Of a stretch of 64,000 bases of DNA, positions 16,812 through 25,322 are shown in pieces; the stretch's first letter is position 1; every line of letters begins with the position of its first letter. The notes under the pieces are model-generated. The model was given only the letters and a program-made list of their open reading frames with translations, made no database searches and had not been told where the DNA came from. Position numbers and translations under genes: made by a program. The stretch comes from JAAURB01 sp049649525. GTDB taxonomy: Bacteria > Cyanobacteriota > Cyanobacteriia > Cyanobacteriales > Microcoleaceae. The stretch is taken from contig JBARZE010000016.1 in assembly GCA_049649525.1 (NCBI GenBank), positions 1 through 64,000 on the forward strand. Direction: 5' to 3'.

Positions 16812-17639
16812 GGAGTCAGAGATTGAAGCGATATTAAAAATTAATTATTTAGTTAATGCTTATAACAAGTCATATAACTGTTATAATGAACGAAGAACGT
16901 TAGTTAAAGTTGGGATTAAAAATTGGCTGAAGTGAAAAACCTATGTTTTAATAGAGATGGTATGTTCTATAATGTAGTTAAGCTCAATGGCGATCTGACT
17001 ATCTAAATTCAGTTTGCTTAATGGTTAATTTTATTTTCTGGTATAACCTGTGAAAGGTGTAGATAAAAGATGCACCTAGATAGAAAGTAGTAGATGACCC
17101 TGTTAGAAACCCTCTAATCAACAAGCTAAATCAATCTAGTTGACATACTCAAAGGTTCAAGTTTTGTCCTTTTAAGAAATAAAAAAGCTGGAAGATTTGT
17201 GCTCCCATAAACACATAACTTCCAGCTCCTTGAAACCCTCGTAATGTGCCTTTCTGTTTTAATTATTACAGCCAGCAATGGGGATTGCAAGAGGTCTTTT
17301 GCAATTACCCACTTTTTTGTCTATTTTTAGCTCAAACCTGGATAGAGCGAAGGCAGCAGCCCCCAGAATAGGTGAGACTACAGAGAAAACGGGTCCTTAA
17401 AGTTGGGGTAGGACTGATCCGCTGCTTCGGGTTGGGTTGGGATCTGAGTTGATTTTGGGCCATCAATTCCCGATTTGGAGAATTCCATCATCGCTGTGAG
17501 AAATCACAAAAAGAGGGGTTATTCAGTATCTTTTGGGAAAATATCCGTCACAGACAAGTAATGTACACAAAAGTATAAATATTTTGTTAAGGATTCGGGT
17601 TTAAAATAGAGCAATACAATATTTGTATTTAGACCTTGT
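16812..17639. other. Long intergenic region with a structured RNA candidate
   Basis: 830 bp with no credible protein gene. The notable part is 17181-17311 (separate entry). Bases 17340-17460 are G-rich and have several short complementary pairs (for example GTCC/GGAC around 17394-17424), with a GAAGGCAGCAGCC stretch faintly like the SRP RNA apex, but the rest does not fit. A TTGACA hexamer lies at 17140-17145. Confidence 0.6.
17140..17311 (+). ncRNA. Candidate small RNA with exposed CUCCUU and terminator
   Basis: On the plus strand, AGCTGGAAG (17186-17194) pairs with CTTCCAGCT (17219-17227), extended inside by TGTG/CACA. Then comes CTCCTT (17226-17231), complementary to a Shine-Dalgarno sequence, then a T-rich stretch. 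A terminator-like hairpin closes it: GGG-ATTGCAA (17281-17290) with TTGCAAT-TA-CCC (17299-17310), followed by ACTTTTTT. TTGACA at 17140 could be a -35, but I see no good -10. On the minus strand the first hairpin is followed by TTTTTTATTT and would itself be a terminator, so orientation is not certain. The layout recalls cyanobacterial trans-acting sRNAs, without a sequence match that I can assert. Confidence 0.45.
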
Positions 17640-18539
17640 ATGAAAGTCAGTCAATTACTGCATTATTACGAGCAGGGAGAAACAGACTTTACCGGAGTTG
17701 ATTTAGAAGGGGCAGACTTAAGGCGAGTGATTTTGATGGGTGTCAACCTGTCTCAAGCCAATCTGACAGGGGCAAACTTATCCCGCGCTTTCTTAATTAA
17801 GTCCCGGTTAGATGGTGCAATATTACATCGGGCAAACCTCAGCTTTGCGAAGATGAATGAAACCCAACTGGTGAATGCAAACCTCACTAAAGTCAATTTA
17901 TCTGGGGCATTCCTGGTTAAGTCAACCTTGAAAGATGCTCAAATGAGTGGGACGAAACTGCTGGGCACGAACTTACGCGGCTCAAACTTAGTTAAAGCCA
18001 ATTTGTGCGGTAGTGATTTGACAGAAGCCAACTTACGCAGCGCAGATTTGACGAATGTTAATCTAAAATGGGCGAATCTTTATAGCGCTAAATTGAGTGG
18101 GGCTAAGTTAGATAATGCGACTTTAACCGGAGCAAATTTTCGTCAGGCTTATCTCAATGGAGTAAATTTAAGTCGGGCTGATCTTGATGGTTTGAACTTT
18201 AGTAATGCTCGGCTCAATTGTGCAAACTTAGTGGGAGCAAACTTAACCGGTACCAATTTGAGTCAGGCTCAAATGCATGCTGCGCGCCTGGCTGATGCTA
18301 TCCTCAAAGGAGCTAACTTAGAATACGCTTATTTAGTTAAAGCTAATTTGAATTTTGCTCAATTATCTTATGCAAATTTGGCAAACGCTGATATAAGAGA
18401 GTCAAGTTTTTGGGGAACTCAGCTAGAAGGAGCCAACTTACAGAACGCAATTGTATCAGAAACCATGAAGCGGGATTTAGAACGTCGGTCTACTTTTTCT
18501 CGTCATAGTTGGCAGCCGAATGAATACAGTTTAAATTAA
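17640..18539 (+). CDS. Pentapeptide-repeat protein
   Basis: 299 residues made almost wholly of A(D/N)LxX pentapeptides from about residue 18 to 275 (for example DLEGADLRRVILMGVNLSQA, NLTGANLSRAFL), which fold into a right-handed quadrilateral beta-helix. A short N-terminal MKVSQLLHYYEQGE cap and a basic C-terminal tail flank the solenoid. There is no signal peptide, so it should be cytoplasmic. Such proteins are abundant in cyanobacteria and mostly of unknown role; some bind DNA gyrase by mimicking DNA. It is followed 13 bp later by cutA and then an ABC exporter, probably co-transcribed. Confidence 0.93.
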   Translation: MKVSQLLHYYEQGETDFTGVDLEGADLRRVILMGVNLSQANLTGANLSRAFLIKSRLDGAILHRANLSFAKMNETQLVNANLTKVNLSGAFLVKSTLKDAQMSGTKLLGTNLRGSNLVKANLCGSDLTEANLRSADLTNVNLKWANLYSAKLSGAKLDNATLTGANFRQAYLNGVNLSRADLDGLNFSNARLNCANLVGANLTGTNLSQAQMHAARLADAILKGANLEYAYLVKANLNFAQLSYANLANADIRESSFWGTQLEGANLQNAIVSETMKRDLERRSTFSRHSWQPNEYSLN

Positions 18540-18552
18540 TCTTCACAACTCT

Positions 18553-18876
18553 ATGACAACTGGTTATGGTGTGGTTTTAGTGACTGCTAGTTCTCGTGAG
18601 GAGGCTGAAGCCATTGCAACTGCTTTAATTCAATCCAAATTAGCTGCTTGTGTGAGTTTCACCCCGATTTATTCGGTCTATACTTGGAATGAGGAAATCT
18701 GCTCAGATGAAGAATGGCAGTTAATGATTAAAACAGATCTCAATCAATTTGACAAGTTAGAAGCCAAAATTTTATCACTTCATTCTTACGAAATACCTGA
18801 AATTATTGCTATTCCAATTGTAGCGGGATCAACTGCTTATTTAAACTGGATTGGCACAATGGTAAAATCCGATTAA
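18553..18876 (+). CDS. cutA: CutA1 divalent-ion tolerance protein
   Basis: 107-residue trimeric ferredoxin-like protein. Signatures: VVLVTASSREEAEAIATALI, LAACVSFTPIYSVYTWNEEI and EWQLMIKTDLNQFDKLEAKI, then HSYEIPEIIAIPI. CutA1 is widespread and was linked to copper tolerance in Escherichia coli; its true role is unsettled. It lies between the pentapeptide-repeat gene and an ABC exporter gene in one direction with very short gaps. Confidence 0.94.
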   Translation: MTTGYGVVLVTASSREEAEAIATALIQSKLAACVSFTPIYSVYTWNEEICSDEEWQLMIKTDLNQFDKLEAKILSLHSYEIPEIIAIPIVAGSTAYLNWIGTMVKSD

Positions 18877-18894
18877 TTCCAATCATCATACTTA

Positions 18895-20634
18895 TTGGCG
18901 ATCGCGGCTGTGAAATCTCGTTCTAGCTATTGGCAACTATTGCCGTTTATTTCTCCTCAGTGGCAAACCATTGCTAAGGCTTTAGGTTGCACGCTAATTT
19001 TTACAATTTTTTGGCCGTTATTGGCGGCATTGGTGGGGAATATTGCCCGTTATATTGGGTCCGGAAATGTGGCGGCGATCGCCCAATTAGCCGGAGTTAC
19101 TGCTATTATTTTTTTAGTGCGGGGAACGGTGCAATATGGTCAGGATACCCTGATGGCAAAAGCGGCATTAACTATTGCCCTAAACTTACGAAAACACATT
19201 TATACCCATCTCCATCGCCTCAGTGTCAGCTATTTTGAAACGGCAAAAACAGGAGATTTATCTTATCGCTTAACCGAAGATATTGATCGAGTCGGGGAAG
19301 TGATTTATAAATTCTTCCATCAGTTTATTCCTTGTATTTTACAACTGATTGTGGTGTTGGGATATATGATTTATCTCAATTGGCAATTAACCACTGCTGC
19401 GTTAATTATTGCGCCGTTGATGGCATTATTGATTGGTTGGTTTGGGGAAAAACTGTTAAATTATAGTCGTCAAAGTCAAACTCGGATTTCTAATTTATCG
19501 GCATTACTGACAGAAGTCTTAGCCGGAATTCGCTTAGTCAAAGCTTTTTCTGCCCAAGATTATGAAATTTCTCGTTTTACCCTGGAAGCCGAACAAAATA
19601 GACGGGCAAAATATCGCACCGAACAAGCAAAAGCCTTACAATTTGTTGTGGTTGGCTTTTTAGAAGCCATGAGTGTGATTGTATTATTTCTATTGGGTGG
19701 ATGGCAAATTTCTCAAGGGAATTTAACTGGGACTGAATTTATTAGTTATGTAACGGCAGTGGCGTTATTAATTGATCCGATTTCTCTGACGACGAGTAAT
19801 TATAGTGAATTTAAACAAGGGGAAGCGTCTTGCGATCGCCTAATTGAATTATTATCTTATTCTCCTGAAATTATAGAACAGCCCGATGCAAAGGATTTAC
19901 CACCTGTAAAAGGAGAAGTTGAATATCGTAAGATCTCTTTTGCTTATCAACCGGGAAGCCCGATTTTACAACAGTTAAATTTTAAAATCAAGCCGGGAGA
20001 AATGATTGCATTAGTGGGGGCATCGGGAGCCGGAAAAACCACATTAGTTAATTTATTACCCCGATTTTATCATCCTCAACAGGGCAAGATTTTAATTGAT
20101 AGCGTAGATATTCAAACGGTTACCCTCAATAGTTTACGGCAACAGATTGGGATTGTACCGCAAGAGGTGATTTTATTCTCGGGGACAATCGCTCAAAATA
20201 TTGCCTTTGGTCAAGCTTATTATGATATTAAACAAGTAGAAAATGCGGCTAAAATTGCCAATGCACACCGATTTATTACTGAACTTCCCAATCGTTATGA
20301 GACTTTAATTGGGGAACGAGGGATTAATTTATCCGGCGGACAACGACAACGAATTGCGATTGCCCGCGCTGTATTACTCGACCCTAAAATTCTAATTTTA
20401 GATGAAGCAACCAGTGCCTTAGATTCTGAATCTGAGGCTTTAGTTCAAGAAGCTTTAGAACGATTAATGCAGGGACGAACTGTATTTGTGATTGCCCATC
20501 GCCTTGCTACTGTCCGGCAAGCGGATCGAATTTTAGTGATTGAAAAAGGCAATGTGATTGAGTCGGGGACCCATAAAGAACTGTTGCAAAAAGGCGATCG
20601 CTATGCTTATTTTTATGCCCAACAATTCAATTAA
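18895..20634 (+). CDS. ABC exporter, fused permease and ATPase (MsbA-like)
   Basis: 579-residue half-transporter. Six membrane helices lie in residues about 20-310, followed by a nucleotide-binding domain with Walker A GASGAGKTTLVNLLPR, Q-loop IGIVPQEVILFSGT, signature NLSGGQRQRIAIARAV, Walker B ILILDEATSALDSESE and the H-loop IAHRLATVRQ. It would act as a homodimer exporting lipids, peptides or drugs; the substrate is unknown. The start is uncertain: the frame opens with a TTG that abuts a HIP1 palindrome (TTGGCGATCGCGG), and a GTG five codons later (18910) is equally possible. Neither has a visible Shine-Dalgarno. It ends one base short of the convergent L,D-transpeptidase gene. Confidence 0.93.
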   Translation: MAIAAVKSRSSYWQLLPFISPQWQTIAKALGCTLIFTIFWPLLAALVGNIARYIGSGNVAAIAQLAGVTAIIFLVRGTVQYGQDTLMAKAALTIALNLRKHIYTHLHRLSVSYFETAKTGDLSYRLTEDIDRVGEVIYKFFHQFIPCILQLIVVLGYMIYLNWQLTTAALIIAPLMALLIGWFGEKLLNYSRQSQTRISNLSALLTEVLAGIRLVKAFSAQDYEISRFTLEAEQNRRAKYRTEQAKALQFVVVGFLEAMSVIVLFLLGGWQISQGNLTGTEFISYVTAVALLIDPISLTTSNYSEFKQGEASCDRLIELLSYSPEIIEQPDAKDLPPVKGEVEYRKISFAYQPGSPILQQLNFKIKPGEMIALVGASGAGKTTLVNLLPRFYHPQQGKILIDSVDIQTVTLNSLRQQIGIVPQEVILFSGTIAQNIAFGQAYYDIKQVENAAKIANAHRFITELPNRYETLIGERGINLSGGQRQRIAIARAVLLDPKILILDEATSALDSESEALVQEALERLMQGRTVFVIAHRLATVRQADRILVIEKGNVIESGTHKELLQKGDRYAYFYAQQFN

Positions 20635-20635
20635 A

Positions 20636-21238
20636 TTAAGGTTCCACAACCACAGTCATTCCCATGTCTACTTGTTCAAATAAGGCGACTACGTCCTCAT
20701 TACGCATTCGTACACAACCGTGAGAGGCGGCTTTTCCAATTGAATTAACGGTGGGTGTACCATGAAAGCCAATGACATCTTTGCCATCACTCCAAAACCC
20801 AATCCAACGCAAACCCAAAGCACTATCTGGCCCCGGTGGACGCACTTCTCCCGTCCAGGGATTTTGCCAAGCGGGATTTTCTATCATGGTGGTGACTTCA
20901 AAGGTACCTGTGGGGGTTTCCCATCCCGGCTTACCAATGGCGACAGGATAACTGGCAATTTCTTGTTCACCACGATACAGATAAACCCGACGTTCACTCA
21001 AGCGTAAAACAATTCGCTGTTGATAGAGGTCGTTAAGGGGTAAAAATTGTTCGGGGTCACTGAGTGGGGGAATGTTTGGCCCGAGTAAATTCCTTAAAAT
21101 AGTTCCAGGGCTGGTTTGAGTCGGTGATGGATCAGACGAAGCTGTCGCCATTGGGGGACTGACGAACCCACACACCAACAAGGTTAATACCCAGAAAGAC
21201 TGTTGTTGTAATCGTAGAGATTTCATCTTAGCAATCAC
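20636..21238 (-). CDS. L,D-transpeptidase (YkuD family), exported
   Basis: 200 residues with an N-terminal signal/anchor (SFWVLTLLVCGFVSPPMATA), a linker, and a YkuD domain (about 70-200) with the catalytic motif HGTPTVNSIG...SHGCVRM (His159, Cys175). It should form 3-3 peptidoglycan cross-links or attach proteins to the wall in the periplasm. The start is GTG at 21238 or ATG at 21226; a GAGGAG lies just before the GTG. It is convergent with the ABC exporter. Confidence 0.92.
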   Translation of the reverse strand: MIAKMKSLRLQQQSFWVLTLLVCGFVSPPMATASSDPSPTQTSPGTILRNLLGPNIPPLSDPEQFLPLNDLYQQRIVLRLSERRVYLYRGEQEIASYPVAIGKPGWETPTGTFEVTTMIENPAWQNPWTGEVRPPGPDSALGLRWIGFWSDGKDVIGFHGTPTVNSIGKAASHGCVRMRNEDVVALFEQVDMGMTVVVEP

Positions 21239-21313
21239 AAACTCCTCGCAACTGTTCTACAAAAACCAAATTTCTGTTTGCAGCATAACATCATCTTCTA
21301 GAAAGATGCAGCC

Positions 21314-22414
21314 TTAGTCTTCTAACTCCTTGAGGGCGGCTTCGGCTTGGCGCACTTTTTCCGAGTCTCCTTGTTTTTGATACAGATCTCGGGCTTTTCT
21401 AAACGCTGTAATGGCTTGTTTTTCCCGTCCGCCTCTGGCTTGCAAAGCGCGACCTAAGTTAAAATGAGCTAAAGGATCATCAGGGAATTTTTCTGCAACT
21501 TTACGAAAGCTGACAATTGCCCCAATATAGTTTTCTTGCTGAAACTGAAGTTCTCCGATAGCGGTATTGACTTCAATTAAATCGGGTTTAACCGCTAACG
21601 CTTGTTGATAAGCTTTCATCGCGGCTTCGGGGTTATTTTCTGCCCGAAAAATTTCGCCTATTTGGTATTGAATTTCTCCATTCCAAGGGGCAAGAGTGGC
21701 AGCTTGTTTAAAGGCAGCCATTCCAGCATTTTGATCGCCACTTTTGAGTAAGGCTGCCCCGAGTTTAATCTGAATACTGGCTTCAGTGGGTGCGAGAGTT
21801 GCGGCTTGTTGTAAAGAGGCTAACGCTTGGGTGACATTATTCTGTTGCAAGTAAGCCATTCCGATAGCGGCGTGGGCTTGCCAATTTTCAGGGTAAGTTG
21901 CTAAGACACCTTGGTAGGTTTGAATTGCCCCAGGGTAGTCTTGTAAACGGAATAAAGCCGCAGCGAGTCCCAAATGAGCATCTATGTTACTTTGTTGTAA
22001 ATTAATCGCTTGACTGTAAGCAGTAGCGGCCTCAGCATAATTGGCCGTCATGGCCAAACTATATCCCAAACCGTAGTAAAAATCAGGATTTTGCGGATCT
22101 AAAATCAAGGCATCCCGATAAAATTGTACCGCTTGGTCATATTCTCCGCGCAATGCTTGCACATAAGCAATTCCTGAGAAAATCATTGCGTTGCTGGGGT
22201 CAATGCCAGCCGCTTCGATATAAATTTGAACCGCTTTGTCGAGATTTCCAGCTTCTACGAATTCCCGGCCTTGGTCTAATAACTGATCTAAGGCTTCGTT
22301 AGACAGGTTAGAGGCTTGGGCGAGTAATTCCCCAGCAAACACCGCTGTAGGAGTTGTGGCAGTTATCACAGCAATTAATAAACCACCGCAGCAGGAGCGA
22401 ATCAAGTTGTACAC
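21314..22414 (-). CDS. Exported TPR-repeat protein
   Basis: 366 residues. A signal peptide (SCCGGLLIAVITATTPTAVF then AGELLAQ) is followed by about nine tetratricopeptide repeats, e.g. GLGYSLAMTANYAEAATAYS and AIGMAYLQQNNVTQALASLQ, up to the C-terminus. It starts at GTG (22414). TPR arrays are protein-binding scaffolds; the periplasmic location suggests a role in envelope assembly, but the partner is unknown. It is upstream of and co-directional with the L,D-transpeptidase (75-bp gap), so an envelope-related pair is plausible. Confidence 0.9.
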   Translation of the reverse strand: MYNLIRSCCGGLLIAVITATTPTAVFAGELLAQASNLSNEALDQLLDQGREFVEAGNLDKAVQIYIEAAGIDPSNAMIFSGIAYVQALRGEYDQAVQFYRDALILDPQNPDFYYGLGYSLAMTANYAEAATAYSQAINLQQSNIDAHLGLAAALFRLQDYPGAIQTYQGVLATYPENWQAHAAIGMAYLQQNNVTQALASLQQAATLAPTEASIQIKLGAALLKSGDQNAGMAAFKQAATLAPWNGEIQYQIGEIFRAENNPEAAMKAYQQALAVKPDLIEVNTAIGELQFQQENYIGAIVSFRKVAEKFPDDPLAHFNLGRALQARGGREKQAITAFRKARDLYQKQGDSEKVRQAEAALKELED

Positions 22415-22549
22415 GATGAACTTTAAAATTGAACGTGAGAAGTTGTGAGTATGTTCACTTATACCATGTTTTTGTAAATTGTTATTGATTTCTGCTGGTT
22501 TCTTAGCTCAACTGCTAAGCTGAGATTGAGATCTCGATTGTCTTTGTTT

Positions 22550-22936
22550 ATGAGTGATACACAAATTGTCTTAGCGGCGAATAAAGCTTTTTATCGTGCC
22601 TTTGAAAAGAAAGATATTGAGGCCATGAGTGCGGTTTGGTCAAAAGGGACCGCCAGTCTTTGTATCCATCCTGGACGAGACGTGACAGCCGGATGGGACA
22701 GCATTCAAAAGTCTTGGGAACAGATTTTTCGTGGGACTCAATATTTAGAAATTGATCTTGAGATTATTTCTGTCGAAGTCAGTGGGGATATGGCTTATGT
22801 TGTTTTGGTTGAAAAAGTGATGCAAGTCGTGGGTCGCAAACGGCTACAGGCGGAGTCGATGGCAACTAATATTTTTACAAAGATGGCAGATCAATGGTAT
22901 TTAATTCATCATCATGGTAGCCCATTAATTCGTTAA
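22550..22936 (+). CDS. SnoaL/NTF2-like protein
   Basis: 128 residues from the ATG at 22550 (the frame extends eight codons upstream from a TTG). An NTF2-like cone fold is indicated by VLAANKAFYRAFEKKDIEAM, then SAVWSKGTASLCIHPGRDVT and GWDSIQKSWEQIFRGTQYLE, ending FTKMADQWYLIHHHGS. These DUF4440-type proteins are common as stand-alone units in cyanobacteria. No catalytic residues can be assigned. It is convergent with the AIM24-like gene with 7 bp between. Confidence 0.88.
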   Translation: MSDTQIVLAANKAFYRAFEKKDIEAMSAVWSKGTASLCIHPGRDVTAGWDSIQKSWEQIFRGTQYLEIDLEIISVEVSGDMAYVVLVEKVMQVVGRKRLQAESMATNIFTKMADQWYLIHHHGSPLIR

Positions 22937-22943
22937 TGATTGA

Positions 22944-23642
22944 TTAATTATTGTTAGATTTAACAGGGCGAAAGGGATAGAGGAAATTAAGAAAAGATGA
23001 TAAATTACGGGTTTGAATCCATAACCGACCTTCTCCGCGAAATCGACAAACCAATCCTTCACCGCCCAACATACCTGTTTTGAGATTATTAAAAGATAAT
23101 CCACCAATCACTTCAACTTGATAATTTAAGCTATTTTCAAAGGCGACAATATATCCTGTATCGACAACATAATCACCTGTGACATTAATTTCCATAATTG
23201 CCCCATAAGAACTAAACCAAATATCACCCATACCAGTCGCTTTGAGAAAGAATAAAGATTCTCCATTAACAAAGCCTTTAAATCCTTGGAATTGTGTATC
23301 TAAATCTACGTTTTTACCCGAAGCAACAAAGCCAGCAGCTTGGATAATTAAGGCATTTCCATTTAAAAAATAATGTTGAATATCTCCGGTAACGCCGGGA
23401 GAAATAAACAGTTGTCCGGATTTTTTTTTGGCGGTAAATTCACTCAAAAATAATGATTCACCACTTACCATTCTTCCCACACCTTTGATTAAGCCACCTC
23501 GCATTTTTGACTTCATTTTAATACAAGTATCCATTGCCGCCATTCCTCCTGCTTCTACTATCACTGTTTGTTCGGGTTGTAAGTCTAATCGTAAAGCAGC
23601 ATAAGAGGGAGAATGTTCAATTTCGTAAGTAATTTCGTTCAT
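22944..23642 (-). CDS. AIM24/TIGR00266-family protein, paralogue 1
   Basis: 232 residues. Family features: EAGGMAAMDTCIKMKSKMRG, RMVSGESLFLSEFTA, PGVTGDIQHYFLNG, VDTGYIVAFENSLNYQ and GMLGGEGLVCRFRGEGRLW. These glycine-rich beta-helical proteins are related to mitochondrial AIM24 and widespread in bacteria; the biochemical role is unknown. It is the most distal of three tandem paralogues (22944-25229), separated from the next by 215 bp of repeats. Confidence 0.9.
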   Translation of the reverse strand: MNEITYEIEHSPSYAALRLDLQPEQTVIVEAGGMAAMDTCIKMKSKMRGGLIKGVGRMVSGESLFLSEFTAKKKSGQLFISPGVTGDIQHYFLNGNALIIQAAGFVASGKNVDLDTQFQGFKGFVNGESLFFLKATGMGDIWFSSYGAIMEINVTGDYVVDTGYIVAFENSLNYQVEVIGGLSFNNLKTGMLGGEGLVCRFRGEGRLWIQTRNLSSFLNFLYPFRPVKSNNN

Positions 23643-23857
23643 GGTTATTAGTTGTTAGAGACGTAATATATGACGTCTGTACAGTTATTAGTTATTAGTT
23701 TGTAGAGTGCGTCTAATAATAAATCCTATTAAGTTCATGAATAGATACAGATAAGGAAGCACCATACTTTTTAACTTGTGTTGAGTTCATGAATAGATAA
23801 AGATGATGACTATTTTCTACTGTTAAGTCAAGGAGTAGATAAAACTGATGACACATT
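23643..23857. repeat. Degenerate direct repeats and heptamers between AIM24 paralogues
   Basis: A unit like GAATAGATAAAGATGATGAC followed by TATTTTCTACTGTTA is present three times in decaying form, starting near 23739, 23791 and 23833 (spacings 52 and 42 bp). The last copy includes the final bases of the upstream AIM24 gene. Heptamers GTTATTA/GTTGTTA occur at 23644-23657 and 23684-23697. No gene is visible here. Confidence 0.65.
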
Positions 23858-24541
23858 CTACTGTTCTCTTGGGGGTAATTGCGGCCCTATTAACTCAGCA
23901 AAACGGGTAGGATTATGAGTTTGACAATAAAGTTTACCTCGGCCATGAAAGCGACAAACAAGCCCTTCTTTGCCAAAAAATGCCCCGAACCAACTTGAAC
24001 CCGGTTTTGTTATTTCAAATTCTAAACTCTTTTCAAAGGCGACAATATGACCCGTATCGACAATATATTCTCCATTGACATCAATCTCATAAATTCCCCC
24101 AAAAGCACTAATAATAATATCTCCATATCCAGAAAAATCCAACCAGAATATTGACTCTCCAGAAAATAATGATTTAAATCCTTGAAACCCTAAATCAATT
24201 TCAATATTTTCACTACTGGCTAAATAAGAAGTGGCTTGTACGACTAATCCATCTTTTCTTAAGGGATAATGCAGAATATCCCCCATTAATTGCGGTGCTA
24301 AAAACACTTCCCCATTCGCAGTAGGAGAACGAAAAACACTCAGAAAAAGTGATTCTCCGGCAACCATTCTTTTTAATCCGCCAAAGACTCCGCCTCCTTT
24401 TCCTTGACGTAACGTGGTGCTAGTATTAATGAATTCACTCATGGCAATCATTGCCCCCGCTTCAGCGATTAATTCTTCCCTAGCAGCCAGTGTAATATGA
24501 GCGACTGCATTATCGGGTTGTTGTAAAATTTGAATTTCCAT
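23858..24541 (-). CDS. AIM24/TIGR00266-family protein, paralogue 2
   Basis: 227 residues with the same motif order as its neighbours: EAGAMIAMSEFINTST, RMVAGESLFLSVFRSP, APQLMGDILHYPLRKDG, VDTGHIVAFEKSLEFE and GKEGLVCRFHGRGKLYCQTH. It is clearly a duplicate of 22944-23642. It starts 22 bp after the third paralogue, so those two form an operon. Confidence 0.9.
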   Translation of the reverse strand: MEIQILQQPDNAVAHITLAAREELIAEAGAMIAMSEFINTSTTLRQGKGGGVFGGLKRMVAGESLFLSVFRSPTANGEVFLAPQLMGDILHYPLRKDGLVVQATSYLASSENIEIDLGFQGFKSLFSGESIFWLDFSGYGDIIISAFGGIYEIDVNGEYIVDTGHIVAFEKSLEFEITKPGSSWFGAFFGKEGLVCRFHGRGKLYCQTHNPTRFAELIGPQLPPREQ

Positions 24542-24563
24542 CTCACTTAAATTAGGATAATTT

Positions 24564-25229
24564 TTAACGACATTTCGGACTTAAAAACTTAACTAATCCA
24601 TCGGTACTACGGGACTGTAAATAAATCACACCTTTTCCTTTGAGTTTATTAATAAATCCTTCCCCAGAAGTCATCGAACCGAATAAACCCCCCGCTAAAC
24701 CGATACCCATTTTAATCCCGTCTTGATAAGCCACTAAATGACCATTATCCACAATTAAATCTTGAGTTATATATTGCTGACTAATGCCACCATAACCCCC
24801 AAAAAAAACAGTTCCTTTACCTTTAACTCTCAGCTTAAATAATCCTTCCCCGGCAAACCCACTACTAAAACCCGCCCATCCCACACCCAGCTTGACATCA
24901 GGTGTACTAGCAATATAAGCTCCCGGTTGAAAGCAGAATTGCTGTTTCCCCGACAACTCAACTGCTACAATATCTCCGGGAGTCGATTGAGACAAAACAA
25001 GCTGTCGAGGAATGTTGGTGTTATTGATAAATGTATTAACAAATAATGATTCTCCTCCAAAAAACTTTTTGAGGAAACCCGAAAACAATCCCCCGGACAA
25101 TGTGGTTTTGACGGATAAATCAGCATCCATACTCACCATTCCTCCCGCTTCTGCGGTGATTTTTTCACCCGGATTTAAAGTGATGAAAATGGTGGCAAAG
25201 GCAGGTTTGTAACGAATGTCAAACTGCAC
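24564..25229 (-). CDS. AIM24/TIGR00266-family protein, paralogue 3
   Basis: 221 residues, first gene of the cluster. Motifs: EAGGMVSMDADLSVKTTL, KFFGGESLFVNTFINN, QSTPGDIVAVELSGKQ, VDNGHLVAYQDGIKMG and SGEGFINKLKGKGVIYLQSR. It is more divergent than the other two (for example it lacks the C-terminal VCRF). Having three adjacent divergent paralogues suggests a hetero-oligomer rather than simple dosage; this is inference. Confidence 0.9.
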   Translation of the reverse strand: MQFDIRYKPAFATIFITLNPGEKITAEAGGMVSMDADLSVKTTLSGGLFSGFLKKFFGGESLFVNTFINNTNIPRQLVLSQSTPGDIVAVELSGKQQFCFQPGAYIASTPDVKLGVGWAGFSSGFAGEGLFKLRVKGKGTVFFGGYGGISQQYITQDLIVDNGHLVAYQDGIKMGIGLAGGLFGSMTSGEGFINKLKGKGVIYLQSRSTDGLVKFLSPKCR

Positions 25230-25322
25230 TGCTAGGGACTCCTGTATTGTATCTTTAATCTTGTCTACAAGAATGCCCGACGATTTTCCTGTAAATTAAA
25301 TAACTTCATAAAAATAAACCCA

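Noticed and set aside
17150..17180. tRNA T-loop-like GGTTCAAGTTTTG
   Set aside because: No acceptor, D or anticodon stem can be formed around it. No tRNA was found elsewhere either.
17340..17400. SRP (4.5S) RNA, because of GAAGGCAGCAGCC
   Set aside because: The conserved apical helix with GGTCAGG...GGAAGG and the long closing stem cannot be built from the flanking bases.
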